Below are positions 7,900 through 17,947 of a DNA stretch of 64,000 bases, in pieces (position 1 is the stretch's first letter; each line of letters starts with the position of its first letter). This stretch comes from Bacteroidales bacterium UBA5548 (GTDB lineage: Bacteria > Bacteroidota > Bacteroidia > Bacteroidales > UBA932). Both the position numbers and the translations under genes were made by a program. The stretch is taken from contig DINE01000027.1 of NCBI GenBank assembly GCA_002425935.1, positions 170,491-234,490 of the forward strand, in the 5' to 3' direction. The notes beneath the pieces were generated by a model, which worked only from the letters and a program-made list of their open reading frames with translations, did no database searches and had not been told where the DNA came from.

Positions 7900-10065
7900 A
7901 TGAAAGTTCTTGTATCATTTACCCTAATAACCTTCATGACACTTCTGACAGGTGGTCTAACCGCCAAACCTGCAGAGAGAGGCGTGGCAATTGTAGTGGA
8001 CCCTTTAACGTGGGACAATTGCAAAAAATCCATAGAAAACTACTCATCTTCAATAAAGGCCGATGGGCTTAACCCAATAATTCTTGTTGACAGATGGGGA
8101 GTTCCAGACTCAATACGTACCAATCTGTACAAATTGTACAAAGAGAAAAATTTAGAGGGAGCTGTTTTTATAGGTGACATTCCTGTGCCTATGATAAGAA
8201 ATGCGCAGCACCTTACAACTGCATTTAAAATGGATCAGCGAAGACCATGGGACAGATCTTCTGTACCTTCAGACAGGTTTTACGATGATTTTGATCTAAA
8301 ATTTGAATACTTAAAGAGAGACTCAGTTTTTACAAACTACTATTATTACAATCTGGCAGCAGACAGTCCTCACCGGATTGAGTGCGAAATCTACAGCGCC
8401 AGAATCAAACCTCCGCTGGTTCCGGGTAAAGATAAATATACCCTTATCGGAGAATTTCTTGATAAAGCGGCAGCAGAGAAACTTCAAAAGAGAGTAATTA
8501 ATTCACTTACCTATTTCTCCGGACACGGATACAACTCAAACTGTCTGGTCTCAAGAGTTGACGAGAGACTCTCCCTTACAGAGCAGTTCAAAACCTTTAG
8601 TGACGGGAAGGGTACTTTAAATTTCATCGATTTTACTTTTGATGACTTTGTTAAGCACCGTCTGATGTCTGAGCTCTCAAGAGAAGATCTTGACCTGGCA
8701 ATTCTGCACCACCACGGTTCTGAAGATGCGCAACTTCTTAATGGCTCATCTCTTACCAATATGCCAAACAGGTGGATTGATATGACTAAGAAGTTTTTCC
8801 GCGGTAAAATCAGAGGGTCGTCAGATACAACTGCTTCTAAGCAGTACTATATTGACAACTATAACGTACCTGCATCTTGGGTGGAGAACGCATTTAATCC
8901 CGATTTCATTAAAAGGGACAGTCTGGATGATGCATCGCTTGATATCTCGATTCCTGATATGTACGGGTATAAACCTGGAGCTCGGGTAATTCTCTTTGAC
9001 GCATGCTTTAACGGATCGTTCCATCTTGAGGACTACATAAGCGGCCACTATATCTTTAATTCCGGTAAAACAGTTGTGGTAAAGGCAAATTCGGTAAACA
9101 CTCTTCAGGACACATGGACGAATCAACTGGTTGGGATCCTTGATTTTGGAGTTAGCGTTGGTAACTGGGCAAAAGGGCAGATGACTCTGGAGTCACATCT
9201 TATCGGAGACCCTACATACAGATATGCATCATCACACTCTGCTTCAAAAGAGCTCGCCGGGATTGATTCAAAGATTGTAAATGAGAAATTTAACGAGAAA
9301 CTTTGGAGAGGGAATATTAAAAGCTCTGTTCCGGAGCTGAAGTCTCTTTCAATGAAGATGCTCTATAATATGGGTAAAATTACAACAGATGAACTGCTTA
9401 CAATACAGACAGGAGATAAGAGTCCTGTTGTAAGAATGCAGGCGTTTTACCTAATCAATAAAAGATACAACCCGAATGTTGTAAAATCTCTTAAGGCGGG
9501 TCTTTACGACAATTATGAACTTATAAGAAGGATGAGTGCCAAAGAGGCCTCTACAAACCTATCTCCTGAATTGCTTGAAGATATATTTAAGGTAAGATAT
9601 TCGCCGGGAACATCTAAGAGGGTGGAGTTTCAGCTCAAATCGGCTTGTGAGTCATACGGTAAAGATGAAGCTCTTGCAGCATTTTCAAAATATGCTGATA
9701 CCGGAAAGGATCAATGGTATATAAACAGAGGGCAGGAGAGAAAAATGCTTGAATACATCCTGGGCAGAACCGAGAAGGAGATGGCAGAGCTGCTTGATCC
9801 AGCCATTGCCGCAAGAAACAAGCGTTTCACAATAACTGCTCTCAGGAATCTAAATAACGTTGCATACCTTGATACCCTGTTCAGGTTCCTCAGAGAGTCA
9901 GACGATAATGAGCTCAGAGCCACACTTGCCGAGGCATTTGCCTGGTATACCAATTCATGGAAAAAGCATGAGATTGTAAAAGCTTTGAGTGAGCAACTTA
10001 AAATTGAAAAGGACAATAATGTAAAGAGTGAAATAACACGAACTATATACAGATTACAAGACTAA
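7900..10065 (+). CDS. C25 (gingipain-like) cysteine peptidase with HEAT-like tail, paralog 1
   Basis: The 721-residue protein has a signal peptide, then a C25-type caspase-fold region. Conserved blocks are SDRFYDD (124-130), the likely catalytic His in HHHG (270-273), the likely nucleophile Cys369 in DACFNG, and GDPT (436-439). From about residue 450 to the end the sequence is helical with HEAT-like repeats. It lacks the Ig-like and type IX sorting domains that end true gingipains, so how it leaves the periplasm, if it does, is unclear. It shares its whole architecture with the genes at 15778 and 17948 and lies 21 bp before a TonB receptor gene. Confidence 0.85.
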   Translation: MKVLVSFTLITFMTLLTGGLTAKPAERGVAIVVDPLTWDNCKKSIENYSSSIKADGLNPIILVDRWGVPDSIRTNLYKLYKEKNLEGAVFIGDIPVPMIRNAQHLTTAFKMDQRRPWDRSSVPSDRFYDDFDLKFEYLKRDSVFTNYYYYNLAADSPHRIECEIYSARIKPPLVPGKDKYTLIGEFLDKAAAEKLQKRVINSLTYFSGHGYNSNCLVSRVDERLSLTEQFKTFSDGKGTLNFIDFTFDDFVKHRLMSELSREDLDLAILHHHGSEDAQLLNGSSLTNMPNRWIDMTKKFFRGKIRGSSDTTASKQYYIDNYNVPASWVENAFNPDFIKRDSLDDASLDISIPDMYGYKPGARVILFDACFNGSFHLEDYISGHYIFNSGKTVVVKANSVNTLQDTWTNQLVGILDFGVSVGNWAKGQMTLESHLIGDPTYRYASSHSASKELAGIDSKIVNEKFNEKLWRGNIKSSVPELKSLSMKMLYNMGKITTDELLTIQTGDKSPVVRMQAFYLINKRYNPNVVKSLKAGLYDNYELIRRMSAKEASTNLSPELLEDIFKVRYSPGTSKRVEFQLKSACESYGKDEALAAFSKYADTGKDQWYINRGQERKMLEYILGRTEKEMAELLDPAIAARNKRFTITALRNLNNVAYLDTLFRFLRESDDNELRATLAEAFAWYTNSWKKHEIVKALSEQLKIEKDNNVKSEITRTIYRLQD

Positions 10066-10086
10066 CCCAACTAACTTTAATAAACT

Positions 10087-12948
10087 ATGAAGAGAGACAA
10101 AATCCAGATTTCGGACAGAGGTGCAAAAGCGCTGATTCTGCCTGCGATAGCTTTGTTTCTTGCGATGGGGTTGTGTGCGGACCTCTCTGCACAAACCTCC
10201 TCACAGGGAAATTTTGCTACGCTCAAAGGTGTTGTTCTTGAATCGGGAACAGAAAATGTACCGGTCGAGTTTGCAACAATTCAGGTTCTTCCCCAGGGAT
10301 CTTTTACTACTACCAATACCAGGGGGGAATTCACATTCGAGAGATTATCACCGGGAAGGACAGAGATTAAGATTCACTTTCTGGGAATGGAGTCTATCGA
10401 CACAACACTCAACCTTATTGCGGGAAGGGTAACAGAGCTCAGGTTCAGAATGAAGTTCAGTTCATTTCGTCTAAACGAAGTATCGGTTGTTGCTACCGAA
10501 AGTAAAGCAGGTCAGGCAACAGCATCAAACATTTCAAGACAGGCAATGGACCACCTTCAGACAAGCTCATTGTCTGACATCCTTCAACTTTTACCGGGAG
10601 GTGTCACAGTGAATCCGAGTCTATCAACAGCCAAAACATTTACAATCAGAAGTCTGGGAGGAACAGCTACCAACATGAACAGTATGGGTACTGCAATTTA
10701 TGTCGACGGAGCACCTATATCCAACAATGCAAACCTTCAGACACTCTCTCCATCAATTACCGGTTCTGCCGGAGCTGTGGGAGGAGGATCTTCTCCGGCA
10801 TCGGGTATCGATATCAGGTCAATCTCCACCGATAACATTGAGTCTGTAGAGGTTATCAGAGGTATCCCTTCAGTTGAGTATGGAGACCTCACCTCCGGAG
10901 CTGTGATTGTAAGATCAAAGGCTGGACGTGAACCTCTTATGGTGAGATTTAAGACCGACCCGTTTATCAATCAGGCATCAGTAAGCAAAGGTTTAAGCCT
11001 TGGTGAGAAAAAGGGATACCTGAATATTAGCGGCGACTATGCATACAGCGCTGCAGATCAGACCGAATCCTATAATTACTACCAGAGAGCTACTGCTAAG
11101 CTTCTCTATTCAAACCGCTTTAAAAACCTCTCTTCTAACACCTCATTTGACTTTTCAATGGGAAAAGATACCCGCGAGAGAAATCCCGACGATGAGAGAA
11201 GTCAGCTGGAATCAGGTGCAAAGGATATTGGAATTAGATTTAATACAAACGGCACCTGGAATATTAACAAATGGTGGCTCAATAACATTAAATATACACT
11301 CTCGGGTAGCTACAGAGATAAACACTCTTATACCCAGCAACTTCTAGGTAACGCTTTTTCTGCATACTCAATGTCAAATACAGACGGCGCAGTTCTAAGT
11401 AACAGACCCGGACAAAAAGTGTATGATATAAATGGGCGTGAACTTACAAATATTCCTCCGGGAGAGAGCACATACTATGCAACATATCTTCCTAATGAAT
11501 ATTTCAGCAGATATGATATTTACGGTAAAGAGCTTAATCTGTTTGCTAAAGTTAATGCCACATTTTCAAAACGCACAGGCAATATTACAAACAGGATTGT
11601 AATTGGTGCCGATTTTAAGACAGACGGTAACATAGGAGACGGCAAGGTATATGACCTGCAGAACCCACCTTACAGACTTTTGTCAGCAGAAAACTCCTCT
11701 CCAAGGCCACGTAAATATTCAGATATTCCGTTCATAAATCAGTTCTCGGCGTACGCCGAAGAGAACTTCACCTGGAATATTGGTGAGAGGGATCTTACTG
11801 CTCAGGCAGGTATCAGATACGATAATATTCAGGGTAAAAACAAGGTAACTCCAAGGTTCAATGCAGCATTTGAAATATTGCCTGGTTCACTCTGGATAAG
11901 AGGAGGCTATGGCCAAAACGCAAAAGCCCCGTCAACAATATATCTATATCCTGAGAATGCATACTTCGATTTTGTACACTTCAACACCCTCAACAGTACA
12001 TCGGTACCACAGGCAGAGCAGCTGTTGCTCTCTACCACAAGGGTTTTTGACACAAGAAACAGAAATCTGAAGATTGCAACCAACACCAAAAGCGAAATTG
12101 GTTTTGATGTGAGAATTAAAAAGATGAGATTCTCGGTTACCGCCTATAACGAGGTTCTTCTGGATGGATACAATCTGGGAAATACTATTGAGACCTTCAG
12201 GCTTATCAACTATACAGAGTATCAGGTTGGTCAGGCAAATCCCGGCTCTATCCCTACACTCAAAGAGAAGCAGACAAGCAGGGTGTTTGTCAACTATGCA
12301 ACTCCTATGAACAATGTAAGGGCAAATAATCGCGGAGTTGAGTTTGATTTTGACTTTGGCAGGTTTGATGCCATAAGAACATCCTTCGTATTAAGCGGTG
12401 CATACATGAGAAGCTCTGAGTGGAACGAAGGTCCTGTTTTTGGAACCAACAGAAACCTAAACAGTCTGGAGAAGAACATTGCAATTTACGACCCTTACCA
12501 GCGTGATGAGAGAGAGAGATTGGTGTCAACTCTCAGGGTAACACACAATATCCCTTCGATAGGTTTTGTACTCACAGCAACCGTTCAGGCAAACTGGGTT
12601 AACAAAAACTGGACTCGCTACGATAACGATACGATGTTTGTTGCCTACATTTCACGAATTGACGGACAGGTGAAGCAGTTTGATCCTGCATTAAAAGACG
12701 ATCCTGAGTTCTCATATATGTTTACAAGCAGAAGCTCAACAAGAAGAATTGTTGAATCTTACTTCCCGACACTTCTGTTCAATTTTAACCTTACCAAAGA
12801 GATAGGCGATAACCTTAAAGCTTCGTTTTATGCAAACAACATGTTTAACCGCCGTCCTCTATACGAAAGCAAGAGAACGCCGGGATCATTCACGCGGCTC
12901 GGGATACCGATGTTCTTTGGATTTGAGTTGGCATTAACCATTAAATAG
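10087..12948 (+). CDS. TonB-dependent outer membrane receptor of the C25 cluster
   Basis: The 953-residue protein has a signal peptide ending near LSAQT, a carboxypeptidase-like regulatory domain (about 40-125), a plug domain (about 135-285, with VEVIRGIPSVEYG just before the barrel) and a 22-strand-type barrel to the C-terminus. It is not a SusC-type receptor with a SusD partner; the next genes are DUF4876 and DUF6850. Such receptors import a ligand using energy from the inner membrane via TonB. The ligand cannot be read from sequence. Its place between C25 proteases suggests a peptide, or a cofactor released by proteolysis. Confidence 0.93.
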   Translation: MKRDKIQISDRGAKALILPAIALFLAMGLCADLSAQTSSQGNFATLKGVVLESGTENVPVEFATIQVLPQGSFTTTNTRGEFTFERLSPGRTEIKIHFLGMESIDTTLNLIAGRVTELRFRMKFSSFRLNEVSVVATESKAGQATASNISRQAMDHLQTSSLSDILQLLPGGVTVNPSLSTAKTFTIRSLGGTATNMNSMGTAIYVDGAPISNNANLQTLSPSITGSAGAVGGGSSPASGIDIRSISTDNIESVEVIRGIPSVEYGDLTSGAVIVRSKAGREPLMVRFKTDPFINQASVSKGLSLGEKKGYLNISGDYAYSAADQTESYNYYQRATAKLLYSNRFKNLSSNTSFDFSMGKDTRERNPDDERSQLESGAKDIGIRFNTNGTWNINKWWLNNIKYTLSGSYRDKHSYTQQLLGNAFSAYSMSNTDGAVLSNRPGQKVYDINGRELTNIPPGESTYYATYLPNEYFSRYDIYGKELNLFAKVNATFSKRTGNITNRIVIGADFKTDGNIGDGKVYDLQNPPYRLLSAENSSPRPRKYSDIPFINQFSAYAEENFTWNIGERDLTAQAGIRYDNIQGKNKVTPRFNAAFEILPGSLWIRGGYGQNAKAPSTIYLYPENAYFDFVHFNTLNSTSVPQAEQLLLSTTRVFDTRNRNLKIATNTKSEIGFDVRIKKMRFSVTAYNEVLLDGYNLGNTIETFRLINYTEYQVGQANPGSIPTLKEKQTSRVFVNYATPMNNVRANNRGVEFDFDFGRFDAIRTSFVLSGAYMRSSEWNEGPVFGTNRNLNSLEKNIAIYDPYQRDERERLVSTLRVTHNIPSIGFVLTATVQANWVNKNWTRYDNDTMFVAYISRIDGQVKQFDPALKDDPEFSYMFTSRSSTRRIVESYFPTLLFNFNLTKEIGDNLKASFYANNMFNRRPLYESKRTPGSFTRLGIPMFFGFELALTIK

Positions 12949-12955
12949 CTAAAAA

Positions 12956-14176
12956 ATGTCAGATATGAAAAAGAGATTTAAAATAATTTTGATAGCGGTT
13001 TTGGCTATGTTTTCGGCAATCTCATGCCAGCAGTTCAGCGACGTATCCAAAGTCGGAGAGGTTGAATCGCTTAATGCAGTTATAAAGGTTAACCTTAACC
13101 TTGGCTCTGCACCGCTTCCTGACCTCTTAAATGTTAAACTGATAAACTACAGTGAGAGGTACGAGGTCAATACTACAATGACTCCGGGCGGTACAGTTAC
13201 AATCCCGGACATTATTCCGGGTATTTACACAGTAACGGTAACCTCAGAAAAAGCTCAGGACGGTTTTACTTACAACTACAGCGGTAATGTTGTAAATGTT
13301 GATATTGTAACCAATAATAAACAGATTTCCGTAAATGTAGGGGCATCCAAATCAGGTGCTCTGGTATTCAAAGAGGTATATTACTGCGGGTCAAGAACTC
13401 CTACAGGGGGATCATATTTCAGAGATCAGTTCTATGAGATTTACAATAACAGCGAGAATGTTCAGAATGTAAGAAACCTGGCAATCGCCATTATTGCTCC
13501 TCTCACAGCAACTGCAAATATGCCTGTATGGCCCGATCCGGACCCATCTCAATTTGTGTACGCCCTTCAGATATGGAGTGTTCCAAATGATAAGGACTAC
13601 CCGCTTAATCCGGGGGAGTCTATAATTATAGCCCAGATGGCAGACGACCACAGGAAGTCAAACCTGAATCCAAATGCTCCTGTTAACCTGCTTAGTGCAG
13701 AATTCGAGACACTTGTAAATACTACTTCGCTAATTCAGGACAACCCTGCAATAAATATGGTAATGTCTTTCTGGCCATCTCCTACACCACAATGGCTTAC
13801 AACCGTATTTGGGGGTGCATTTGTAATTTACTATCCCGATGAGCCAATAAATCCTGCAAACTTTGTGACTCCTGTTGGTTTGACAACGAGACACTATAGA
13901 ATAAAAGTTGAGGATGTTGTTGATGCACTGGAGCTTGTTGGAAACGCAACCCAGGTGCAGTTAAAGAGGATGCCTGCTGTACTTGATGCAGGGGCTGCTA
14001 CGGTAGGGGGAACCTACCTTGGTGCGAGTGTTGCCAGAAAAGTTAAGGAGACTGTTGACGGTGGAAGAAAAATCTTCTTTGATACCAACAACAGTTCCGA
14101 AGATTTTGAGGTGATGAATCCTCCTGTGATAAGAAGATATGGTGCTCTTGCCCCATCATGGAATACTTGGAAATAA
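12956..14176 (+). CDS. DUF4876 lipoprotein
   Basis: The 406-residue protein has a signal peptide with lipobox FSAISC, so it is a lipoprotein, probably at the outer membrane. An N-terminal beta-sandwich-like region (about 35-125, ending in a PGIYTVTV pattern like cell-surface fibronectin or carboxypeptidase-like folds) precedes a larger DUF4876 domain starting near SGALVFKEVYYCGS. It begins 8 bp after the receptor gene; a second ATG at 12965 is also possible. By position it may be a surface partner of the TonB receptor, as SusD is of SusC. No enzymatic motif was seen. Confidence 0.85.
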   Translation: MSDMKKRFKIILIAVLAMFSAISCQQFSDVSKVGEVESLNAVIKVNLNLGSAPLPDLLNVKLINYSERYEVNTTMTPGGTVTIPDIIPGIYTVTVTSEKAQDGFTYNYSGNVVNVDIVTNNKQISVNVGASKSGALVFKEVYYCGSRTPTGGSYFRDQFYEIYNNSENVQNVRNLAIAIIAPLTATANMPVWPDPDPSQFVYALQIWSVPNDKDYPLNPGESIIIAQMADDHRKSNLNPNAPVNLLSAEFETLVNTTSLIQDNPAINMVMSFWPSPTPQWLTTVFGGAFVIYYPDEPINPANFVTPVGLTTRHYRIKVEDVVDALELVGNATQVQLKRMPAVLDAGAATVGGTYLGASVARKVKETVDGGRKIFFDTNNSSEDFEVMNPPVIRRYGALAPSWNTWK

Positions 14177-14196
14177 TGTTTAACATCATCAAAACT

Positions 14197-15768
14197 ATGA
14201 AAATGAGAAAAGTTAAATATATATACTGGGCGGGAGTACTAATGGTAACTCTTTTTGCCGTACAGCCGGCAATTGCTCAGGGGACTGATGCTAAAAACAG
14301 TCCGGCATCAGTTGAGCTCTTAAAGGCCGGTTCGTTGTGGTTCCATACCACCAACGGAGCAGGCTTGACGCTTGACAAGATGTATAACTTCAGCAGCGTT
14401 GATTTCGCATACCAGATTAAAAACGGAGACTTTAAAAGAGTACAGGACGGAGATAGAGAGAGAGTTCTAGGAGTCTCTTCTGAGGGAGGTCAGAAACTGG
14501 GTACAGGATATGCCTGGGGAAAGTTCTCTTTTAATAATGAAATGCAAAGGAATACGCAGTTTAACACCACAATGCTCAATCCATACAGAGGTATGCCGTA
14601 TTACCCTGTAGATGCCAATATAAGCGACTGGAAAAAACAGGACTATAATCTTGAGATGAAGGTTGCGAGTCAGCCATTATGGGAACGAGTTATTCTTGGA
14701 ATTCAGGCGCAATACTTTGCCAATACAGGTGCCAAACAGGTTGACCCAAGAGCTGAGACTTACTATTATCACATTAACATTAAACCGGCTTTGGTTGCTC
14801 TTTTTAACAACCATGCGGTTGGAGTGAACTTTGTGTATGAAAATATGGTTCAGGAGTCAGGTACAACTAACAGTAATTCACAGGTAAATCAGGATGTTTA
14901 CGTAATGAAGGGTCTTGGAAACTATTACCCTGCTGTGGTTGGCGGACTTCAGTCACTTGGTCGCTTTGTGTACAACAGGAATAAGGTGGGTGGAGCTCTT
15001 CAGTACTCTTACGGCTTCTCAGACATCAGCTTCCTGCTCGAAGGCAAATATGAGTACGGTGTTGAAGATCTTTTAAGTACCCCTACTAAGCCTAAAAATG
15101 AGGCATCTGTTGTGAGTGAACTAATGGAGGCCAGATTAATTGCGGTGAAAAAGGGAGAGAACCTTAGCAGACTTGAGCTCTCGTACAGCAGCAATAATCT
15201 TGACGGTATCGAGAGGATTCAGGTTCTTGATCTTACCTATGAAGTTCAAAAGTGGGTTGACCTGTACAGCAGCATCCGCTCAACATACAAACAGGAGGAG
15301 ATTTCGGCCAGATTCGATTTCTTCAGAGGTGCGCAACATGAGTATAAGTGGAAGGCAGGGCTCTTTACGACATACAAAGGCAATGATGATGTGTACATTT
15401 TGCCACACTCAAGAATGTATGTGAAGAATATGTTCTTCGGGGCTGATGCCAAAGCCAACTTTATGCTTGGTGGTGCAAGTAAGCTGCTTGCCGGAGCGGG
15501 ATTTACCTACAAAAACAATTTTGACGGCAAGTACCGCTACAGAGGCGCTGACCCTAATTCAATAATTATTACTCAGTTTATGACTCCCGATTTTGAGTTT
15601 ATGGCTCAGAGCTACTACAAAATTGGAGGCGAACTCACATTCTATACTTCGTTAAGCAAAACATCAAAAGCAGGCCTCTATCTGAAAGCTGCTCTTGACT
15701 ACTACAAACCAACCGAAGGAGAGAGTAACCGCGTGTGGACAAACTTAGGATTTGGCTTTACGTTCTAG
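14197..15768 (+). CDS. DUF6850 outer-membrane beta-barrel protein
   Basis: The protein has about 523 residues from ATG 14197, which gives a clean signal peptide ending near PAIAQG. The longer frame opens at 14158 inside the upstream gene and would add a poor N-terminus. The body is rich in alternating aromatic and polar residues and ends in an aromatic residue (GFGFTF), as outer-membrane barrels do. It matches the DUF6850 pattern, including LWFHTTNGAGL near the mature N-terminus. Its role is unknown. In this cluster it may be a second channel or a surface docking protein. Confidence 0.82.
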   Translation: MKMRKVKYIYWAGVLMVTLFAVQPAIAQGTDAKNSPASVELLKAGSLWFHTTNGAGLTLDKMYNFSSVDFAYQIKNGDFKRVQDGDRERVLGVSSEGGQKLGTGYAWGKFSFNNEMQRNTQFNTTMLNPYRGMPYYPVDANISDWKKQDYNLEMKVASQPLWERVILGIQAQYFANTGAKQVDPRAETYYYHINIKPALVALFNNHAVGVNFVYENMVQESGTTNSNSQVNQDVYVMKGLGNYYPAVVGGLQSLGRFVYNRNKVGGALQYSYGFSDISFLLEGKYEYGVEDLLSTPTKPKNEASVVSELMEARLIAVKKGENLSRLELSYSSNNLDGIERIQVLDLTYEVQKWVDLYSSIRSTYKQEEISARFDFFRGAQHEYKWKAGLFTTYKGNDDVYILPHSRMYVKNMFFGADAKANFMLGGASKLLAGAGFTYKNNFDGKYRYRGADPNSIIITQFMTPDFEFMAQSYYKIGGELTFYTSLSKTSKAGLYLKAALDYYKPTEGESNRVWTNLGFGFTF

Positions 15769-15777
15769 AATACTAAA

Positions 15778-17943
15778 ATGATGTTGAGAAGAATTTTAAT
15801 TCTGCCCTTTATTGCGATGCTTCTCTCTGCTTCTCTTTCGGGAGCAGAGAGGGGTTTTGCTATAATTGTTGATAATGAAACCTATACGGCTTGCAAAGCC
15901 GAAATTGATAACTACAGAAATGTGCTTGAGAATGAGGGGTTCTCAGCTGTAGTGGTTGCCCGGGTGTGGAGCGACCCTGTACAGGTTAAGGATGTCCTGT
16001 ACAAAATGTATCAAAGCAATAATCTGAAAGGTGCAATATTCATCGGTCAGATTCCTATTGCGATGATCAGGGATGCTCAGCACTTTACTTCTGCCTTTAA
16101 GATGGACCAGGAGCTCTTTCCCTACGAGAGCTCCTCAGTTCCATCCGACAGATTCTATGACGATTTCGATCTGAAATTTGACTATCTGGGAAAGGATTCA
16201 GTAAATGCACTTTTTCACTACTACTCACTCAGGTGGAACTCTCCTCAGAAAATATCTTCGGATATATACAGCGGAAGGCTTAAACCTACCCTGAAAGGAG
16301 AAGAGGGCCATGCCCAGATCAGATGGTATTTTAATAAGTTACTCTCCGAACGTTCAAAATCCAATAAACTGGATATAATTACCTCTTATACAGGAGAGGG
16401 CTCTTTTTCAAACAGCCTAACTGCATGGAGAGAGGAGGGGCACACTCTGAGAGAGCAGTTTCCAAACGCCTTTTATGATAAAAACTCAGTAAAGTTTCTT
16501 CTTTACAATATGTATCCCTACATGAAGGATATTGTTACAGACGAACTTCGCCGGGATGAGATGGATCTGATGATTTTTCATGAACACGGGCTCCCTCACA
16601 GGCAATATTTAACAGCGGCTCCAATGCCTAAAGGGGTTGATGAGTACTCAAAATCTGCCAGAAGCCTCTTCAGGTCACTCCTCAGAAAAGAGAGCAATTT
16701 GGTCAAGCGTGAAGAGTTAAAGCAAGCCTGGATGAACCACTATAAGATTGATTCAACCTGGTTTGCCGGAGTCGATGATGCAGAACAGATTATCAAAGAC
16801 TCTCTTGACGAGATAAGAACAGGGATTGTAATTGAAGATGTTGCTGTAATAAAGCCTAATGCCCGGATGGTAATCTTTGATGCATGCTATAATGCTGACT
16901 TCAGAGAGGAGAGATACATTGCCGGAGAGTATATTTTTGCCGAAGGAAAGACTCTTGTCTCTTTCGGGAACAGTGTAAATGTCTTGCAGGATAAATCCTC
17001 ATCAGACCTGATGGGTATGCTTGGAATGGGATTTAGTGTAGGGGAGTGGGCGCAGATGACAAACATTCTGGAGTCACATATTATTGGTGATCCTACCTTT
17101 AGCTTTAAGGGAGAGGAGAGGTCATCAATCGATTTCTACTCAAACGACGCTCAGTACTGGCTCAATTTGTACACTATATCAGCTAAACCGGACATTAAAG
17201 GAGTCGCTCTTCATAAACTGTTCAACTTGAAATATCCCGAAATGCCGGAACTTTTAGTTAATACATATAACACTTCTGATAGCTACATGCTCAGACTTCA
17301 GTCGTACCATCTGTTACAGTATTACAACACGGCTCACTTTGGAGAGCTCATCAAAAAGTCACTCTATGACCCGTATGAATTTATTCGAAGAAAGAGCCTC
17401 TTCTCTATGGCAAGAATCGGGAGCGAAATTTACATTCCATATGTTGCCTCTGTTTACGTGAACGACTATCTTGACGAAAGGGTTCATTTCAACTCGATGT
17501 TCTGCTTTGATATGATGGATATGGATAAACTATCCACGGAGGTTATGAGGCAATTTGACCAAAACAGAAGTTACTTCGATAAAGAGGCTGCTCTGGCAAA
17601 TTTTGAAAAGACACTTACTTCAAGAAAGAGTATTGCAAAGATGGCCGACGCAGTAACCGATAAAAGCAAACCGCTTAATTCCAGGTTGTCTGCTGTAAAA
17701 ATGCTTAGGAACAATGCATATCACACAAAAGTTGAAGACTTTATCAAGGTTCTTGAGGATAAATCAGAGGATTTGACTCTGAGAGTTAAACTTGCGGAGG
17801 CTCTCGGCTGGTTTACACTTTCGGAAAAAAGAGCCGTACTGGTCAACTCTTTCAGAGATATTGCAGCCTCACCTGATACCGATAAATTGCTTAGGGAAGA
17901 GCTGCTTAAAAGCGTTGCCAGGATTGAAGTATATATGCGTTAA
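15778..17943 (+). CDS. C25 (gingipain-like) cysteine peptidase with HEAT-like tail, paralog 2
   Basis: This 721-residue paralog has the same layout as the gene at 7900: signal peptide, SDRFYDD block, catalytic His in HEHG (268-271, His270), nucleophile Cys370 in DACYNA, GDPT (437-440) and a helical-repeat tail. His and Cys are about 100 residues apart. The equal length of paralogs 1 and 2 suggests tandem or segmental duplication. It begins 9 bp after the DUF6850 gene and ends 4 bp before paralog 3. No type IX C-terminal domain is seen. Confidence 0.85.
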   Translation: MMLRRILILPFIAMLLSASLSGAERGFAIIVDNETYTACKAEIDNYRNVLENEGFSAVVVARVWSDPVQVKDVLYKMYQSNNLKGAIFIGQIPIAMIRDAQHFTSAFKMDQELFPYESSSVPSDRFYDDFDLKFDYLGKDSVNALFHYYSLRWNSPQKISSDIYSGRLKPTLKGEEGHAQIRWYFNKLLSERSKSNKLDIITSYTGEGSFSNSLTAWREEGHTLREQFPNAFYDKNSVKFLLYNMYPYMKDIVTDELRRDEMDLMIFHEHGLPHRQYLTAAPMPKGVDEYSKSARSLFRSLLRKESNLVKREELKQAWMNHYKIDSTWFAGVDDAEQIIKDSLDEIRTGIVIEDVAVIKPNARMVIFDACYNADFREERYIAGEYIFAEGKTLVSFGNSVNVLQDKSSSDLMGMLGMGFSVGEWAQMTNILESHIIGDPTFSFKGEERSSIDFYSNDAQYWLNLYTISAKPDIKGVALHKLFNLKYPEMPELLVNTYNTSDSYMLRLQSYHLLQYYNTAHFGELIKKSLYDPYEFIRRKSLFSMARIGSEIYIPYVASVYVNDYLDERVHFNSMFCFDMMDMDKLSTEVMRQFDQNRSYFDKEAALANFEKTLTSRKSIAKMADAVTDKSKPLNSRLSAVKMLRNNAYHTKVEDFIKVLEDKSEDLTLRVKLAEALGWFTLSEKRAVLVNSFRDIAASPDTDKLLREELLKSVARIEVYMR

Positions 17944-17947
17944 CTGA

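Noticed and set aside
8511..9126. Antisense open frames within the first C25 gene
   Set aside because: Short frames opposite a well-conserved gene with no start context; explained by codon bias of the sense gene.
10087..15768. SusC/SusD-type polysaccharide locus
   Set aside because: No SusD-like lipoprotein, glycoside hydrolase or hybrid sensor is present; the partner is DUF4876 and the enzymes are proteases.
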